This document shows positions 40,842 to 52,786 of a stretch of 64,000 nt of DNA, piece after piece. The notes under the pieces are model-generated. The model was not told the DNA's origin, did not search any database, and worked only from the letters and a program-made list of their open reading frames with translations. The DNA is from Tillandsia leiboldiana. Its lineage: Eukaryota > Streptophyta > Magnoliopsida > Poales > Bromeliaceae. Position 1 is the first letter of the stretch. Each line of letters opens with the position of its first letter. The DNA lies in assembly GCA_029204045.2 (NCBI GenBank), contig CM055066.1, positions 15,200,484 through 15,264,483 of the forward strand, read 5' to 3'. The position numbers and the translations under genes are program-made.

Positions 40842-42820
40842 ATGGTTGAAGGTGGAACATCAACCGACCCCCATTCTTCGATGGAACAAATTATGCGTAC
40901 TGGAAAGTACGGATGAAAGCCTTTTTAATTTCCATCGACGAACGGGTGTGGCAATCAATTGAATTAGGATGGTCTAATCCAACTGAATTTAATGGTGATG
41001 TTCGCACCTTAAAACCTAGGTCGAAATGGACCAAGGAAGAGTTAGATTCATCTTCTTACAATGGCAAGGGAATTAATGCTATTTTTAATGCCTTATCTCA
41101 AACTGAATTCTCTCGCGTCTCGGCATGTGAGACTGCGAAAGAAATCTGGGATGTTCTTCAGGTTACACATGAGGGAACTAACCTCGTGAAGATTCAGAAA
41201 CTGCAAATGCTTACGAGCAAGTTTGACTCTATCTTAATGGCAGAAAATGAATCTTTCACGGACTACTATACACGATTGCAAGACATCGTAAACTCATGTG
41301 CTAATCTGGGAGAGAAGATTCCAGAATTTAAGATTGTAAGAAAAATCTAAGAACTCTTCCTGAACGATTTCGCCCAAAGGTTACTGCCATTGAAACTATT
41401 AAACACCCGGACGAAATACGTGTAGAAGAATTAGTTGGTTCATTACCAAACTTATGAAATGACATTTACTACTAACAATTCTTCTGGAAAGGCATCCACT
41501 TCTAAGTCTTCAGGTTATGCGTTGAAAACAACTAAGGAAGAAGACGCGGATACATCCTCCTCAGACGATGACGAGAACCTTTCTATGGAGGAATTTGAGA
41601 AGCAGCTCGCTCTCTTGACAAGGAAGTTTCGCCGCAACTTTCGAAGGGGTAATTCAAGCAAATCTCCATCCTTCGGAAAGTCGAACAAAGGCAAGGGTAC
41701 TTCAGGTTTACAAGTCAAGAAAGCAAGAGAACTTCTCAAAGGATAAGAAAAGCTCAGAAGGACAACTACAATGCTTCAAATGTCGAGGCTACGGCCACAT
41801 TGCAACGGAGTGTCCTAACAAGTATCCGGCAAAGAAGAAGGCGATGCAAGTCGTCACTTGGGATGACAACTCAACGTCAAATGAGTCGTCTTCGAGTGAT
41901 GAAGAAAAGAGCTCCACCGCATTCCACGCGTCCGTATCTTCACCCTTCATGTGCTTTATGGCAAGTACATCTGAGTCGTTGTCCAACTCCACTGTTGAAA
42001 AGAATGCAACGGACAACGAATCGGATGATTCGGAAGGTGAAGATTTTGCTTAGCCTACCACAGACTTTTGAGGGACTCAAAGAAAGTGGCTAAGCAAAAC
42101 AAGAGTTTGAGAGGGAGAGTGCATGATCTCGAAGAAGAAGCAAAAAGAGCGACTTCTCTCTCAATGCTCTTGAAGTGGAAAGGGAAAATCTGATAAAGGC
42201 AAATGCTTCCCTTCAAGAGTCCAATGAGCAACTTGAGAAGGAACATACAAATCTGGTGGATAACGCGAATCACTTCTCAAAGCTCTACAACCGAGGCTCG
42301 ACAGGATAACCTGGAAATGACAAAGACCATTTTCCAACTCAACAAATGACTTACATGCGATTCTCTTCAGGAAGGAGTAAGTTGGATAGACCTTCTTGGT
42401 CTTGGTCAATCAAATGGTTCGGCCTCGGATACACTCAAACTGGAAACAGTCCAAGTTCGAGTGAGACAGTTTTTGTGCCTCAGTCGGTATCTCCCTCCCT
42501 CCTGACACCGGAATCAAGAAAACAACGACAACAAACTACTTCATCCTCTTGGGATCGTCTAAGATCTAAGGTATGTTTTCGTTGGGTGTTTCAGGGCACC
42601 TAAGAAGATATTGCAAGACGGGAGTCGAACGCTCATCTCAAGGACCTCTTGCAACGACTACCAAAATGGCTCCTCCCCGAAAATCAAAGCAAAACTTTTC
42701 AAATGAAAAGAGATTGGTAGTTCATCGCGCAAGACGATTACATCAAGGAACAACAATCGCTATAACAAGACGCCTTCACCTAGGCATATAACTTCTCGAC
42801 CATTACCGACGCACTCCAAA
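40842..42820 (+). pseudogene. gag: COP2 gag, SIRE-type, multiple frameshifts
   Basis: ATG at 40842. The homologous order to COP1 Gag is clear: NYAYWKVRMKAFLISIDERV, ISACETAKEIWDVL-type and EGTNLVKIQKLQMLTS segments, a Ser/Asp-rich acidic stretch, an intact CX2CX4HX4C knuckle (41772-41813, CFKCRGYGHIATEC), a coiled-coil region, and a degenerate second knuckle near 42570-42620. The frame changes near 40860, 41346, 41450, 41745, 42053 and beyond, mostly by single bases and without obvious nonsense substitutions. Either recent inactivation or uncorrected sequencing indels would explain this. Confidence 0.82.
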
Positions 42821-42829
42821 AGGGTTTGG

Positions 42830-43201
42830 GTGCGCAAAGGTGAAATTTTCCCTTGTCTTGTTTCCAATGTTTCCTTGCATGCATATGATAGTTCGTCTTG
42901 GTATCTGGATAGCGGGTGTTCCCGTCACATGACCGGTGACAAAAATAGTTTTCAAAATCTTGAGAAAATCTCCGGAGGACACGTTGTTTTCGGAGACGGT
43001 CGATCTTCCAAAATTGTTGGAAAAGGGACGGTAGCTATTCCAGATGGCCCGATTTTGAAAAACGTCTTATTTGTTGATGGCCTTAAGACTAACCTCATAA
43101 GCATAAGTCAACTTTGCGACAATGGTTTTTCAGTTAACTTTTCATCTGTTGAATGCGTTGTAACTGATAAGGACCATGTCTTCTTTTCTAAAAGGGGTTA
43201 G
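42830..43201 (+). pseudogene. pol: COP2 Pol: aspartic protease
   Basis: Starts in the linker RKGEIFPCL shared with the end of COP1 Gag. SSWYLDSGCSRHMTG contains the catalytic D-S-G of Copia protease, followed by VVFGDGRSSKIVGKG and LKTNLISISQLC, the usual protease blocks. It should cleave the Gag-Pol polyprotein. The frame ends at 43201; the next domain overlaps in another frame from 43176. Confidence 0.85.
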
Positions 43202-44627
43202 ATCTGAAAACAATTGTTATGTTGTTCCTAATAAATTTTCTGAAAATTGTAACTTAGCTGCTTTGAATAATGAAACTCTTTGGCATGAAAGGCTAGGTCA
43301 CTTAAATTTTAAGGAACTTACTAGAATTTCAAACAAGGACGTGGTCAAGGGGATTCCAAAGCTTTTATTTAAACAAAACGTTGTGTGTGGTGGTTGCCAA
43401 AAGGGAAAACAGTCTAGGACTGCACACAAGAACTTGAACCACGTTGGTACAAAACGGCCCTTGGAACTTTTGCACATGGACTTAATGGGGCCGACCCGTC
43501 AACCATCTTTGGGAGGTAAATGGTACATTCTTTTTATTGGTTGATGATTTCTCTCGGTTTTCTGGGTAGCATTTTTGAAAGAGAAAGCTGATACGTTTGA
43601 CTCTTTTCATGAGATTTGCCATCGTATTATGATTGAAAAGAATGAAAAGATCATTCGTGTTAGAAGTGATAGAGGTGGAGAATTCATAAATTCAAAATTT
43701 ATTGATTTTTGCACTTCAAATGGAATTAAACATGAATTCTCGGCACCCTATACACCTCAGCAGAATGGTGTTGTTGAGCGCAAGAACAGGGTTGTTCAAG
43801 AGATGGCGCGTGTGATGCTTCATAGCCGGAATTTGCCGCTACATTTTTGGGCTGAAGCTGTGAACACCGCTGTCTATGTCATTAATAGAGTTTACTTGCG
43901 CCCAGGAACTTTAAATACACCATATGAGCTGTGGTTTAGTAGAAAACCCAATATCAAATATTTTGTGTCTTCGGGAGTCGATGTTACATTTTTACGTGAC
44001 CGTGAAAATCTTGGAAAGTTCGACTCTCGAAGTGATGAAGGGATCTTTTTGGGTTATTCTACGAATAGCAGAGCATATCGAGTATTTAACATTGAATCTA
44101 AGACGATCGTAGAATCTATAAATGTTAAAGTAGATGAAGCTTTTCACTTTGAAACTGGAAAATCTACCCTCGATATCTCTCTAGATGATGATTCTCCTGC
44201 TAGTGCATCTTCTCATAATAATACTTCCAATATTAATGATGCATCTAATGGTTCTTCTAGTTTATCTGATGTGCAGGAATCATCTCATATATCTCCGAGT
44301 ACTCCGCTTCAACAAACGTTACGAATCTCCAAGGATCATCCGGAATCGAATATTATTGGAGATCCACAAGAAGGAGTCAGAACTCGGAGGCAGTTGGTTT
44401 GTGGATTCGCTTGCTACGTATCTTTAATCGAACCAAAGAACATAGATGAAGCTCTTCAGGATGACTACTGGATTAAAGCAATGCAGGAAGAGCTCCATCA
44501 ATTTGAGCGAAACAAAGTCTGGGAATTAACGAAGCCTCCAAAGCAACACAATGTGATAGGTACCAAATGGATCTTCAAGAACAAGAAAATGAGGATGGTA
44601 CTATCATCAGGAACAAGGCACGATTAG
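43176..44627 (+). pseudogene. pol: COP2 Pol: GAG-pre-integrase and integrase, frameshifted
   Basis: LWHERLGHLNFKEL and CGGCQKGKQ form the HHCC zinc-binding region (43282-43410). The integrase core follows, with the first catalytic Asp in LLHMDLMGP, the second in VRSDRGGEF and the Glu in NGVVERKNR. A frame break near 43535-43575 (two compensating single-base changes) interrupts the core. After it come YVINRV, the IFLGYSTNSRAYRVFN block and the acidic linker to RT. Integrase inserts the cDNA into the genome. Confidence 0.87.
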
Positions 44628-45316
44628 TTGCTCAAGGCTACTCTCAAGTAGAAGGTATAGACTTTGACGAAACATTCGCCCCTGTAGCTAGACTCGAGTC
44701 CATTCGTATACTGTTTGCTATTGCTTGTCATTTTAAAATCAAATTATTTCAAATGGACGTTAAGAGCGCATTTCTAAATGGGTTTTTAAATGAGGAAGTT
44801 TATGTGGCTCAACCGAAAGGTTTTGTAGATCATAAACAACCTAACCATGTTTTTCGTTTGAAAAAGGCTCTTTACGGTCTGAAACAAGCACCGCGAGCAT
44901 GGTACGAAAGGTTAACAAAGCACCTTTTGGAGAAGGGCTATACTCGAGGGGGAGCTGATAGGACTCTCTTTGTGAAGCATTATCAAAACAATTTCATTGT
45001 AGCACAAATCTATGTCGATGACATTAGTATTTGGCGCAACAAGAGATAATGATGCTTCTAAATTCGCGGAGACCATGGAAAGCGAATTTGAGATGTCCAT
45101 GATGGGCGAATTGACTTATTTTCTTGGATTGCAAATTAAACAAAATGATGAAGGTATTCACTTGAGTCAATCCAAGTATGCAATGGAGTTGGTCAAAAAG
45201 TTTGATCTAGAAAATTGTAAAGATTTTCCGACTCCAATGGGAACTAGCCACAAGGGACTTGGAAGTGAATCACATAGTGAGAATGTAGACGAGAAATTGT
45301 ATCGAAGTATGATTGG
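44567..45316 (+). pseudogene. pol: COP2 Pol: reverse transcriptase, frameshifted and cut by gap
   Basis: Copia RT blocks appear in order: NKARLVAQGYSQ, FAPVARLESIRILFAIA, FQMDVKSAFLNG (first catalytic Asp), VFRLKKALYGLKQAPRAWYE and YVDD (catalytic pair, near 45012). A single-base frame change directly after YVDD moves to the frame with ELTYFLGLQIKQ and the start of the RT-RNase H linker. The sequence then runs into the N gap, so RNase H and the 3' LTR are not visible. Confidence 0.87.
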
Positions 45317-45416
45317 NNNNNNNNNNNNNNNNNNNNNNNNNNNNNNNNNNNNNNNNNNNNNNNNNNNNNNNNNNNNNNNNNNNNNNNNNNNNNNNNNNNN
45401 NNNNNNNNNNNNNNNN
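45317..45416. other. Assembly gap (100 N)
   Basis: Exactly 100 N, the usual placeholder for a gap of unknown length. It falls between the COP2 RT and the tail of a family D LTR, so the missing part should include COP2 RNase H and 3' LTR, the rest of the host family C element, and the start of the family D 5' LTR. Confidence 0.99.
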
Positions 45417-45595
45417 AATCGTAAGGTTAATTTTGTAATATTGTTAATAGTAGTACGTAGTTATTACTCTGATGTTGTTGCCAAGCTAGCCGTGCTTATA
45501 TAGAAAAGGCTCAATCCCAAAGGGGGTTGGGACTCTTCTATATATGTGGCGGTCTGTTGCGCCCTGGCTGCTTTTTAAAACTCTGATTTCTTTTT

Positions 45596-45632
<37 letters not shown>

Positions 45633-45663
45633 AGACGCTGTTTTTTGAACTCGGGGCGAGACA
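45417..45663 (+). mobile_element. Family D 5' LTR, last 247 bp
   Basis: Matches 50068-50297, the end of the 3' LTR, almost base for base, but with an A run of about 33 nt where the 3' copy has a shorter interrupted one. Ends GGGGCGAGACA, a variant of GGGCGTGACA. Confidence 0.85.
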
Positions 45664-46032
45664 GATTAGATGGTATCACAGCAATAGAAATACAATGTCT
45701 AGGTTTGGCCAGGAACGAACCCTAGGATGACCTGCGTCTACGAGAGAGCGTTGAGTAATGTTCTAAGTCTTGTAGTTAGAAACAGAAGTTGTGGGTCGGT
45801 TGTACTGAAATCCATCCTTGGTTGTTGCAGTTATGGCTCGCACCATGCGTGGTGTCTGGTGGTCGAGTCTATGCTCTGACCCAGCAAGAAGAGCCATCGG
45901 GGGAAGGCCCGTCGGAAGTCTAAGATGTTAGAACAATAAAATTGTAATAAACAATGTTTTGGATTTGTTTTAAAGACTTTAGAAATGTTTTGTAAAGTTT
46001 CAGGGACGAAACTTCTTAAAAGTTGTGGGTAA
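45664..46032 (+). mobile_element. Family D interior, 369 bp
   Basis: GATTAGA then TGGTATCACAGC (primer-binding site with one mismatch to TGGTATCAGAGC) opens it; GGGACGAAACTTCTTAAAAGTTGTGGGTAA closes it before the 3' LTR. In between there is no coding capacity. The gag and pol of the family have been lost from this copy. Confidence 0.8.
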
Positions 46033-49000
46033 TGTAGTAATCTAGAAAATTAAAGACTTTAAATTTGCTTTTGAAATTTATGAAATTAGTAATTTTGGCA
46101 AAAATTAGAAAATAGTAGAGCAATAGTGGCCCTAAATTACCGACTTGTGATCGGAGCCTGATCTCGAAAATCTGAGATCACCATTGCGACCGTCTCGTCA
46201 AAACATGAAAAATTCATATACATATGTCTTCGATCCGACGGTCGGATCTTCCAGAAATCAGCGAAGAAGCGGGCGGGTCCCACAACTTAAGTTGTGAATA
46301 GTAACCCCTATTTTAAATCCCCTTTTGACCACTAACGGCCGTTTCGCCGTCTGGAACCCTGACATAGGGGTATGAGTAGTCAATCCTAGCTAATTTCGAC
46401 GTTCTTAGCACAATGGAACTGACGGTTTTGGCGTTTGGCGACCCGGGTGCATCAGAGTGCGTGCAATGTACCGCACTTTACCGAACTTTATGGCCCGAGA
46501 TTTTACTCGTGCGCCAAACCCAGCAGACAAATACGCTACTTGACAGGTCTCGACGAGCCGGACGTCGTGGCGATGTTTTCTTTTTCGTTTCGACGATCCG
46601 TTTGTCTCGAAATGCGTGAAAAGCATCGAATAAGGGGGTAATTTCGTAAAAGTGCTTATATTTTATGTACCAAAAATTAAGAGGGGATTAGGGCAGGAGC
46701 CTGTCAGCCTAAGCTACCTATAGGAGGGACCTAAGGGCTTAGGGTGCGTTGTGTGGGGACCAAATAGCATTTGTGGCAAAGATATTTTGTTTTTGAAAAT
46801 TTGCAAAATAATTTCAAGTTGGCGACTTCATCGTGGGTAGTTACACGAGGAAGGCTCTTGGGATTTCAAACTCCCAAGGGTAATTCCCCATAACCCCGGG
46901 TACTGTGGAGGTCGTGGGACACAACCCTTTGGAGGAAAACCGAGAGAGAGAGAGAGGAAGGAGAAGTTGGAACCAAACCTTTCCAAAGTGGGATCTGGAG
47001 TTCCTGAGGAGTTTCCCTGTACCTGAGGATCTTTCTAGGTGCTTGCCGAGGTTGCGCGAATATGGAGAAGGATTACCGGCTTCTTCCTTATCTTCACCAA
47101 CTCCGGCGAGGTAAGCCCACTTAAACCGCTGGATGTTTGAACCTTAGACCTTTAGCAGTAGACTCCTTAATTAGGACCTGGGCATACTTCGTGCCAAGCC
47201 CCGATCCCCCATGCACGTTGGTTGGCCGGCGGGAGAAAAATCTCGCCAATAACCTAAGGAAGCTCCGCCTCGGTTGTTTTCTTCAACCAGTGGACCAAAA
47301 TGAGCCTAGGTTGGTATGGACGGACTGTAGGGGATGAGGATCAACCCCACCAAATTTGGTGGAGTATGATCGAGTGGATCAATGGCAGTTTTGTGCCCTA
47401 GTTTTCGGGAAAATTACACTTTAGCCGAGCTCTGCTCCGGCGCCGGCGAGCTCCTCCGACGCCGGCCACCTGCCCAGAACTCTTCTTGGGAGTGAGGGGA
47501 TCTCAACCATGTACTTGCATGGCATCCATTCATCCCGAAAACCCGGGTGCCATGGATGACCCGAAAAGAGACCGAAGCGCGGCCGCCGGCGCTCCGGCCA
47601 TCTCCGGCCGGGATGGGTTTGTCCAGAAGCTTCCTGTGATTCATTAGAAGCTTTCCATCCAAGTTGGAGGGCTCCATATAGCCTCTGGGAAAATTCACCA
47701 TTAGAGATGAAAGCTCCAAACCGAACTTTTCTCCTCCGCCGCCGCCGCCGTGCCCTGTCGCCGGGCACGGGTCCAGGTGAGTTCGTGATGTGATTTAACA
47801 TCTTTTTGGCCAAGTGGTTGAGTCCCAGAGCCACTGTATGGAGGGTCACGATTTTCAAAGCAAAAAACTTCATTGTCTTCTTCGTTGCTCCGGCCAACTC
47901 AGACTGTAAGCTTGGCCCAAACTTGTTGGGAATGTAGATTTAACTCATAGATGCATTTCCTTTCAAGTTGAAGGCTTTTGATGCTATGGTTGCAGAGAAC
48001 CAACTCGGGAATGGGGTTGTATGCTTGTATATATAAAGTGCCCACCAACTGTTTGATGTAATGCTACAGTGAAGAAAATGATGGAACTAGGCTTCAATGT
48101 AAAAATGAAAGTTGCTCCAAATGTTCCCCTGAGCTTGATGCTCACTTCAGATCAAATTAGATCTGCGTGGATTAACATTTGGAGCATTGTGTATATTGTT
48201 ATTGAGCAAGATGTTGGTTCTGGTTGAACCAGCAGTGCTGGGCTGCAATTAGGGCAAGCCCCAGTGTTCTTGAGGTATTTTTGGCATGTGGTAAAAGCAG
48301 AATTTAATTTGGCACAATAGAGGTTAAGATTTAATGTTGTCAAGCTCTAAAGATAATGTTATGGCCCAAACACTGTTCTGGGCTGTTTGCGAAGTCGCGA
48401 CAGTGAGCTCTTGACTAATTTGGGGTCACTGGACGCGATGCTCGCGTTAAAAATTGATTTTGATGTTCCGGGGAAACAAAAATGCATTGAGGCTAGGTTA
48501 GAGAAGAAGTTTATGACCCGAAGTTTTCCTCGGGTTCCGTGCTGCCGCAAATTGGTGAGCACGGTGTTCAGCAAGTTAAATGTCACCCGCTGGAAGTGAC
48601 GGTTCGTAAAAATGAGCTTCTAGTAGAAAGAACGAGCGAAAACAGTGCTCAAATGACACTACTATTTAAATAATTAGAGGTTTTAAGTTGATCGGGGAAA
48701 GATCTCGGTTTAAGTGGGACTGAGTTGATCCCTGATCAATGTTTTTGATTCAGGTTTATTCGGGTTGCCTCTGGATTCGAGCGTACAGTTGATACGGTTT
48801 AGTCGCCCGCAAATCGTCAGGTGGGTTTATCTTCGGTCCGGGCTTTATCATTTTGGCCCTCTGGGGTACAGTATTGGTTGGACCCCTGTTCTTGTAACCT
48901 ACATAATATTTGAGATGTCGTTTCTGTTGATCAAAAGTTATATTGCTAAACACATGACTTTAATCGACAAATGATTTTACCAAGCATCGTAGGGTCGCCT

Positions 49001-50297
49001 GAGTCTGTCTTGTTTTATAGGACAAAGGCATAGCTCTTCGAGGGTTCGACCTTAAACCTGTTTTCAAAATGGTTTTCTCAAAAACATGTGTTTAGTCTGG
49101 CATGATTGATATATAGTTGCTTCCAAATATTATGTGTTGATTCCTGGATATTTACTATACCCGATTATCAACACTTTTGATTATTCTGATCCATGTTATA
49201 GTATTGCTGCTCCTTCATATGAGTTGAGATACAGTTGGTTTAGGTATTGCATTCTTGATCCTTGATCGATGATACCTAGTTGTTGTTGATTGATCCCGCA
49301 TTTGAGTTGAGATTTGTTATTGATCTTGCATTGAGTTGAGATGTTGTTATCATATCACTATTGCATCCCAGAGGGGATAGATTCTGGCTTTTTGCCGTTT
49401 ACCGGTCTGTGGACCGTGAGCTTGAGCATTCACATTGATCGCCCGCATCGCTGTACTTCACGAACATATCCGAGGTCGCTCATCGTGTGCTTTGTTCTTT
49501 GCCGGTAAAGTGGTCTGTTGAAAGTCCCGTGACCCCCAAGGGGGGAATGTCAGCGAGGTTGGTGCTAGGTTGGGCAGTTTTCCTGAGGTCTTAATGACCA
49601 ATATGGTGGCTTGTGATTGGGTTTTTTGTATTTCATCTATTGATGCATATGTTGTTGATTGTTAAGTTTACTTCATCATATTCCATTGATTCTTGATTGA
49701 CTTCCTATTATCCACCTATACATGTTGAGATTTTATATGATGCTTTTAATTATAGTTTCATGATTATATATCTGATTATCCTAACTGTGGCCTCCTTGAT
49801 TATATATCTGTTTATCCTAACTGTGATCTTTACTCTCCTCTAGTATTGTATACCAGTAGGTACGATCTGCTATTTCTCGGCTCATCGTGCCCACTGGGAT
49901 ATATGTACAGTGTATCTCACACCCCCTAGGTGACCATTTTTCAGGTCAATCAGGTGCTGGGATGTCGGGACGTGTTGGTGAGATTCTGAGTTAGAAGTTG
50001 ACCCTGGACAGCCGAAGAGTTTATGTAATAGTGTTAGAGAAGGAAATTTGTATTTCAGTTGTAAAATTGTAAGGTTAATTTTGTAATATTGTTAATAGTA
50101 GTACGTAGTTAGTGCTCTGATGTTGTTGCCAAGCTAGCCGTGCTTATATAGAAAAGGCTCAATCCCAAAGGGGGTTGGGACTCTTCTATATATGTGGCGG
50201 TCTGTTGCGCCCTGGCTGGTTTTTAAAACTCTGATTTTTTTTTTAAAAAAAAAAAATAATAATTTTAGACGCTGATTTTTGAACTCAGGGCGTGACA
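46033..50297 (+). mobile_element. Family D 3' LTR (4.27 kb)
   Basis: Starts TGTAGTAATCTAG, ends AGGGCGTGACA. It contains CACAACTTAAGTTGTG, GATCCGAC/GTCGGATC, a GC-rich (CCG)n stretch near 47735, and the landmark ATCTTCGGTCCGGGCTTTATC (48829) that recurs in the fragment at 59830. Small frames inside are not conserved. It is longer than most plant LTRs and resembles families B and C in its ends and polypurine context, but not in the body. Confidence 0.83.
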
Positions 50298-51180
50298 TAT
50301 TATTTCACCCCCCCCCCCCCCGCCCCCCCACCTACGTTTCATTAGTAGAAACTAATAATCCAGTTATAATAGTTATTGCTGGAATGACAGTTAGATAGCT
50401 TTAGATTGGAAATGAAAGTGTAAATTTTAAATTTTAAATTTTAATTTTAATTATAAATTATAAATTATAAATTTTAATTTTAATTTAAAACTTTAATTTA
50501 AAATTTTAATTTTAAATTTTAAATTTTAAATTTTAATTTTAAACTTTAATTTTAAATTTTAATTTTCAAATTTTATTTTAAATTTTGAATTTTAAAAATT
50601 TAATTGTAAATTTTAAATTTAAATTTTAAAATTTAAAATTTATATTTGAAATTTTTTAATTTAAAATTTTAAATTTAAAATTTCACATTCAAATTTTAAA
50701 ATTTTAAAATTCAAATTCAAATTTGAAATTTAAAATTTAAAATTTAAAATTTCACATTCAAATTTTAAAATTTTAAAATTCAAATTCAAATTTGAAATTT
50801 AAAATTTAAAATTTAAAATTTCACATTCAAATTTTAAAATTTTAAAATTCAAAATAAATTTTGAAATTTAAAATTTAAAATTTAAAATTTCACATTAAAA
50901 TTTTAAAATTTTAAAATTCAAAATCAATTTTGAAATTTAAAATTTAAAATGTAAAATTTCACATTAAAATTTCCATCCACTGCCCCCGGATAAACCCCTA
51001 TTCCGGGGGGGTGGGGGGATAAATCTTAACGGGTTATCCTAGAATAACCCGTTAAGAAGGGGATAAAATAAAATTTTATCCCCTGTCTTTTTTGTAGGTT
51101 GTTTGGCAAGAATAGGGGGATAAAGGGGGTTATTCCCCCTTTATCCCCCAACCAAACGCTGCCTTAGAGGTTACTGTGTT
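50298..51180. repeat. AT-rich low-complexity DNA, 69-bp repeats and a hairpin cluster
   Basis: A poly-C stretch (50307-50330) is followed by TTTAAAATT-type simple sequence. TTTCACATTC/A recurs at 50681, 50750, 50819, 50888 and 50957: an exact 69-bp period. Then three perfect hairpins: 51025-51056 (13-bp arms), 51059-51083 (11-bp arms) and 51115-51149 (15-bp arms, GGGGGATAAAGGGGG). The last is followed by CAACCAAACGCTGCC, typical of the edge of a plant MITE. Confidence 0.75.
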
Positions 51181-51267
51181 AAATAAATTGATGTAAATTT
51201 TGATAATCCAGTAATATAAATTATTACTTATAATCCTTACTTATTTTCTAATATTAATCAAATACAG

Positions 51268-52266
51268 ATAAGGTGCATCTCTCAACATGCTCAGCATCAA
51301 AATTATATTTTGACCTCGACATTCCAAAAGTTGTAGAATTTCTGAATAGGTTCGAGAATTTCTGACGGCGAAGAAAAGACTATCTCTCCTCAGGAAGAGA
51401 TGCAGTTAAATAGGAAATCTATTATGGACTTAATAGACCTTGCCTTTACTAATATTGAAGTAAGCATTTGATTATAATAGATCAATCTTCTATAATAATT
51501 ATATAGTATTCTATATTATTCTCAATATATAAATCATATCTTCATATTTTGTCAAACAATAGAACGAGAAGTTTACATATGAAGCTACAATTACTGATAT
51601 CGACACATCGTACGGTTGGTGGTACAAAGTGTGCCGCAGTTGCAAAACAACAATTAAAATGTATGGTGATACTTTTTCCTGTTCCGGTTGTAATAGTAAC
51701 GAACAATCTCGCGTTCCATGATAAATCTTTTCATAATTTCAAAATATTTCAATTTTTCCTCCCTCAGTATTTGTCGATTTACAGTACTAAATTCTTTTAT
51801 TACATATCTTGCAAAAATAGGTATAAATTGAACGCCATTGTGGACGACGGAACCGGCGTAGCCAGCTTTATTATATTTGGAAAATTGGCACAAGACTTGA
51901 TTAGAATTCCAGCACAACATCTATCAACAATGGTTAACTCCGATCAATTTACTCTGCATCCTCTCATTAAAATAATTATTAATCAAAAACATATTTTCCA
52001 AGTTACGCCATAGTCAAAAATTCACAACAAGTTTTCCTTTTTTTAAAGTAATAAAAATATTTTCACTAAACAATGATCCAAAAGGAAAGACACGAAATGA
52101 AGGAAAAATATTTCCAAAATTTGAAGACCGGATCCAGTTATCTCTCTCTCCCGATAAAAATATTATAGAAACAGAACCGTCAAGCGAAGCTTCTCCAGCT
52201 ATAGGAAGTTCTTCCAGATATTATTTACTTAATAATAGTCAGCATCCTATTTACTTAATTTTTTAA
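51268..52266 (+). pseudogene. RPA1-like exons (replication protein A large subunit, C-terminal part), decayed
   Basis: Exon 51268-51459 reads an RPA-like block ending KLYFDLDIPKVVEFLNRF, then after a frame break EMQLNRKSIMDLIDL; the donor is GAA|GTAAGC at 51460, the acceptor CAATAG|AAC at 51562. Exon 51563-51718 has YEATITDID then WWYKVCRSCKTTIKMYGD and SCSGCN, the CX2C-X13-CX2C zinc ribbon of the RPA1 C-terminal DNA-binding domain. A third piece, 51821-52013, carries the OB-fold pattern YKLNAIVDDGTGVASFIIFG; a fourth open piece is at 52044-52266. Stops and an unclear second donor make it non-functional. RPA1-like genes are common cargo of plant Helitrons. Confidence 0.75.
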
Positions 52267-52291
52267 ATACAACTTCCTATATTATATATGA

Positions 52292-52460
52292 GGATTGCTA
52301 CATGTACACCCCGAAGGGGTGTATATCCTACATCTCTACCTCTTTAACGGTAGCGATGTTTTTTACGGGTCACATCAAGTGACCCCTCATCACACCCCCA
52401 CTCTTAGATAGGTGGGGGTGTGAGATGTACACCCCTTACGGGTGTACAAGTAGCATTTTC
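52292..52460. mobile_element. MITE with palindromic terminal repeats, copy 1
   Basis: Ends are inverted copies of GCTAC-TGTACACCCC; each terminal repeat itself contains a near-palindrome (GTACACCCCGAAGGGGTGTA). The middle has TCACATCAAGTGACCC and CACCCCCAC-GTGGGGGTG pairs. It lies inside the presumed Helitron. Confidence 0.78.
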
Positions 52461-52756
52461 CATTATATATTACTAATTATTAATTTATTAACTATTTTTA
52501 AAAAACAGTTCCAAACAGCTATCTACCAAACGCTTATATGCCAAAAGAAAGCGACCTAGGTATTATTTACTATAAACTCTATTTCTATTTAAATAATAAT
52601 AAGAAAAAAATAGTACTTACTGTTCATATGTAGAATTATTAATGTTAAATAATTTTTTTCCTAGGAATGAAGACGCTAATGAAGAGTACCAAGACATCAA
52701 ATGAAGATTTATTAATTTGTAATTTTAAAAATTTACTTTATAGATAATTGAGTAAT

Positions 52757-52786
52757 ATCCGCAGTGTAGCGCGGATTAATCACTAG
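52757..52786 (+). mobile_element. Helitron-type 3' terminus
   Basis: ATCCGC-AGTGTAGC-GCGGAT forms a hairpin (52757-52776), then TAATCA and CTAG ending at 52786, followed by T. A GC hairpin 5-10 nt before CTRR, with T next, is the Helitron 3' signature. With the RPA1-like exons upstream it suggests a Helitron ending here. A convincing 5' TC end could not be fixed, and no Rep/helicase is seen. Confidence 0.68.

Noticed and set aside
48359..48974. Short frames in the family D LTR as host exons
   Set aside because: No known domain, and the region aligns in part with the family D fragment at 59290-59900 without frame conservation.
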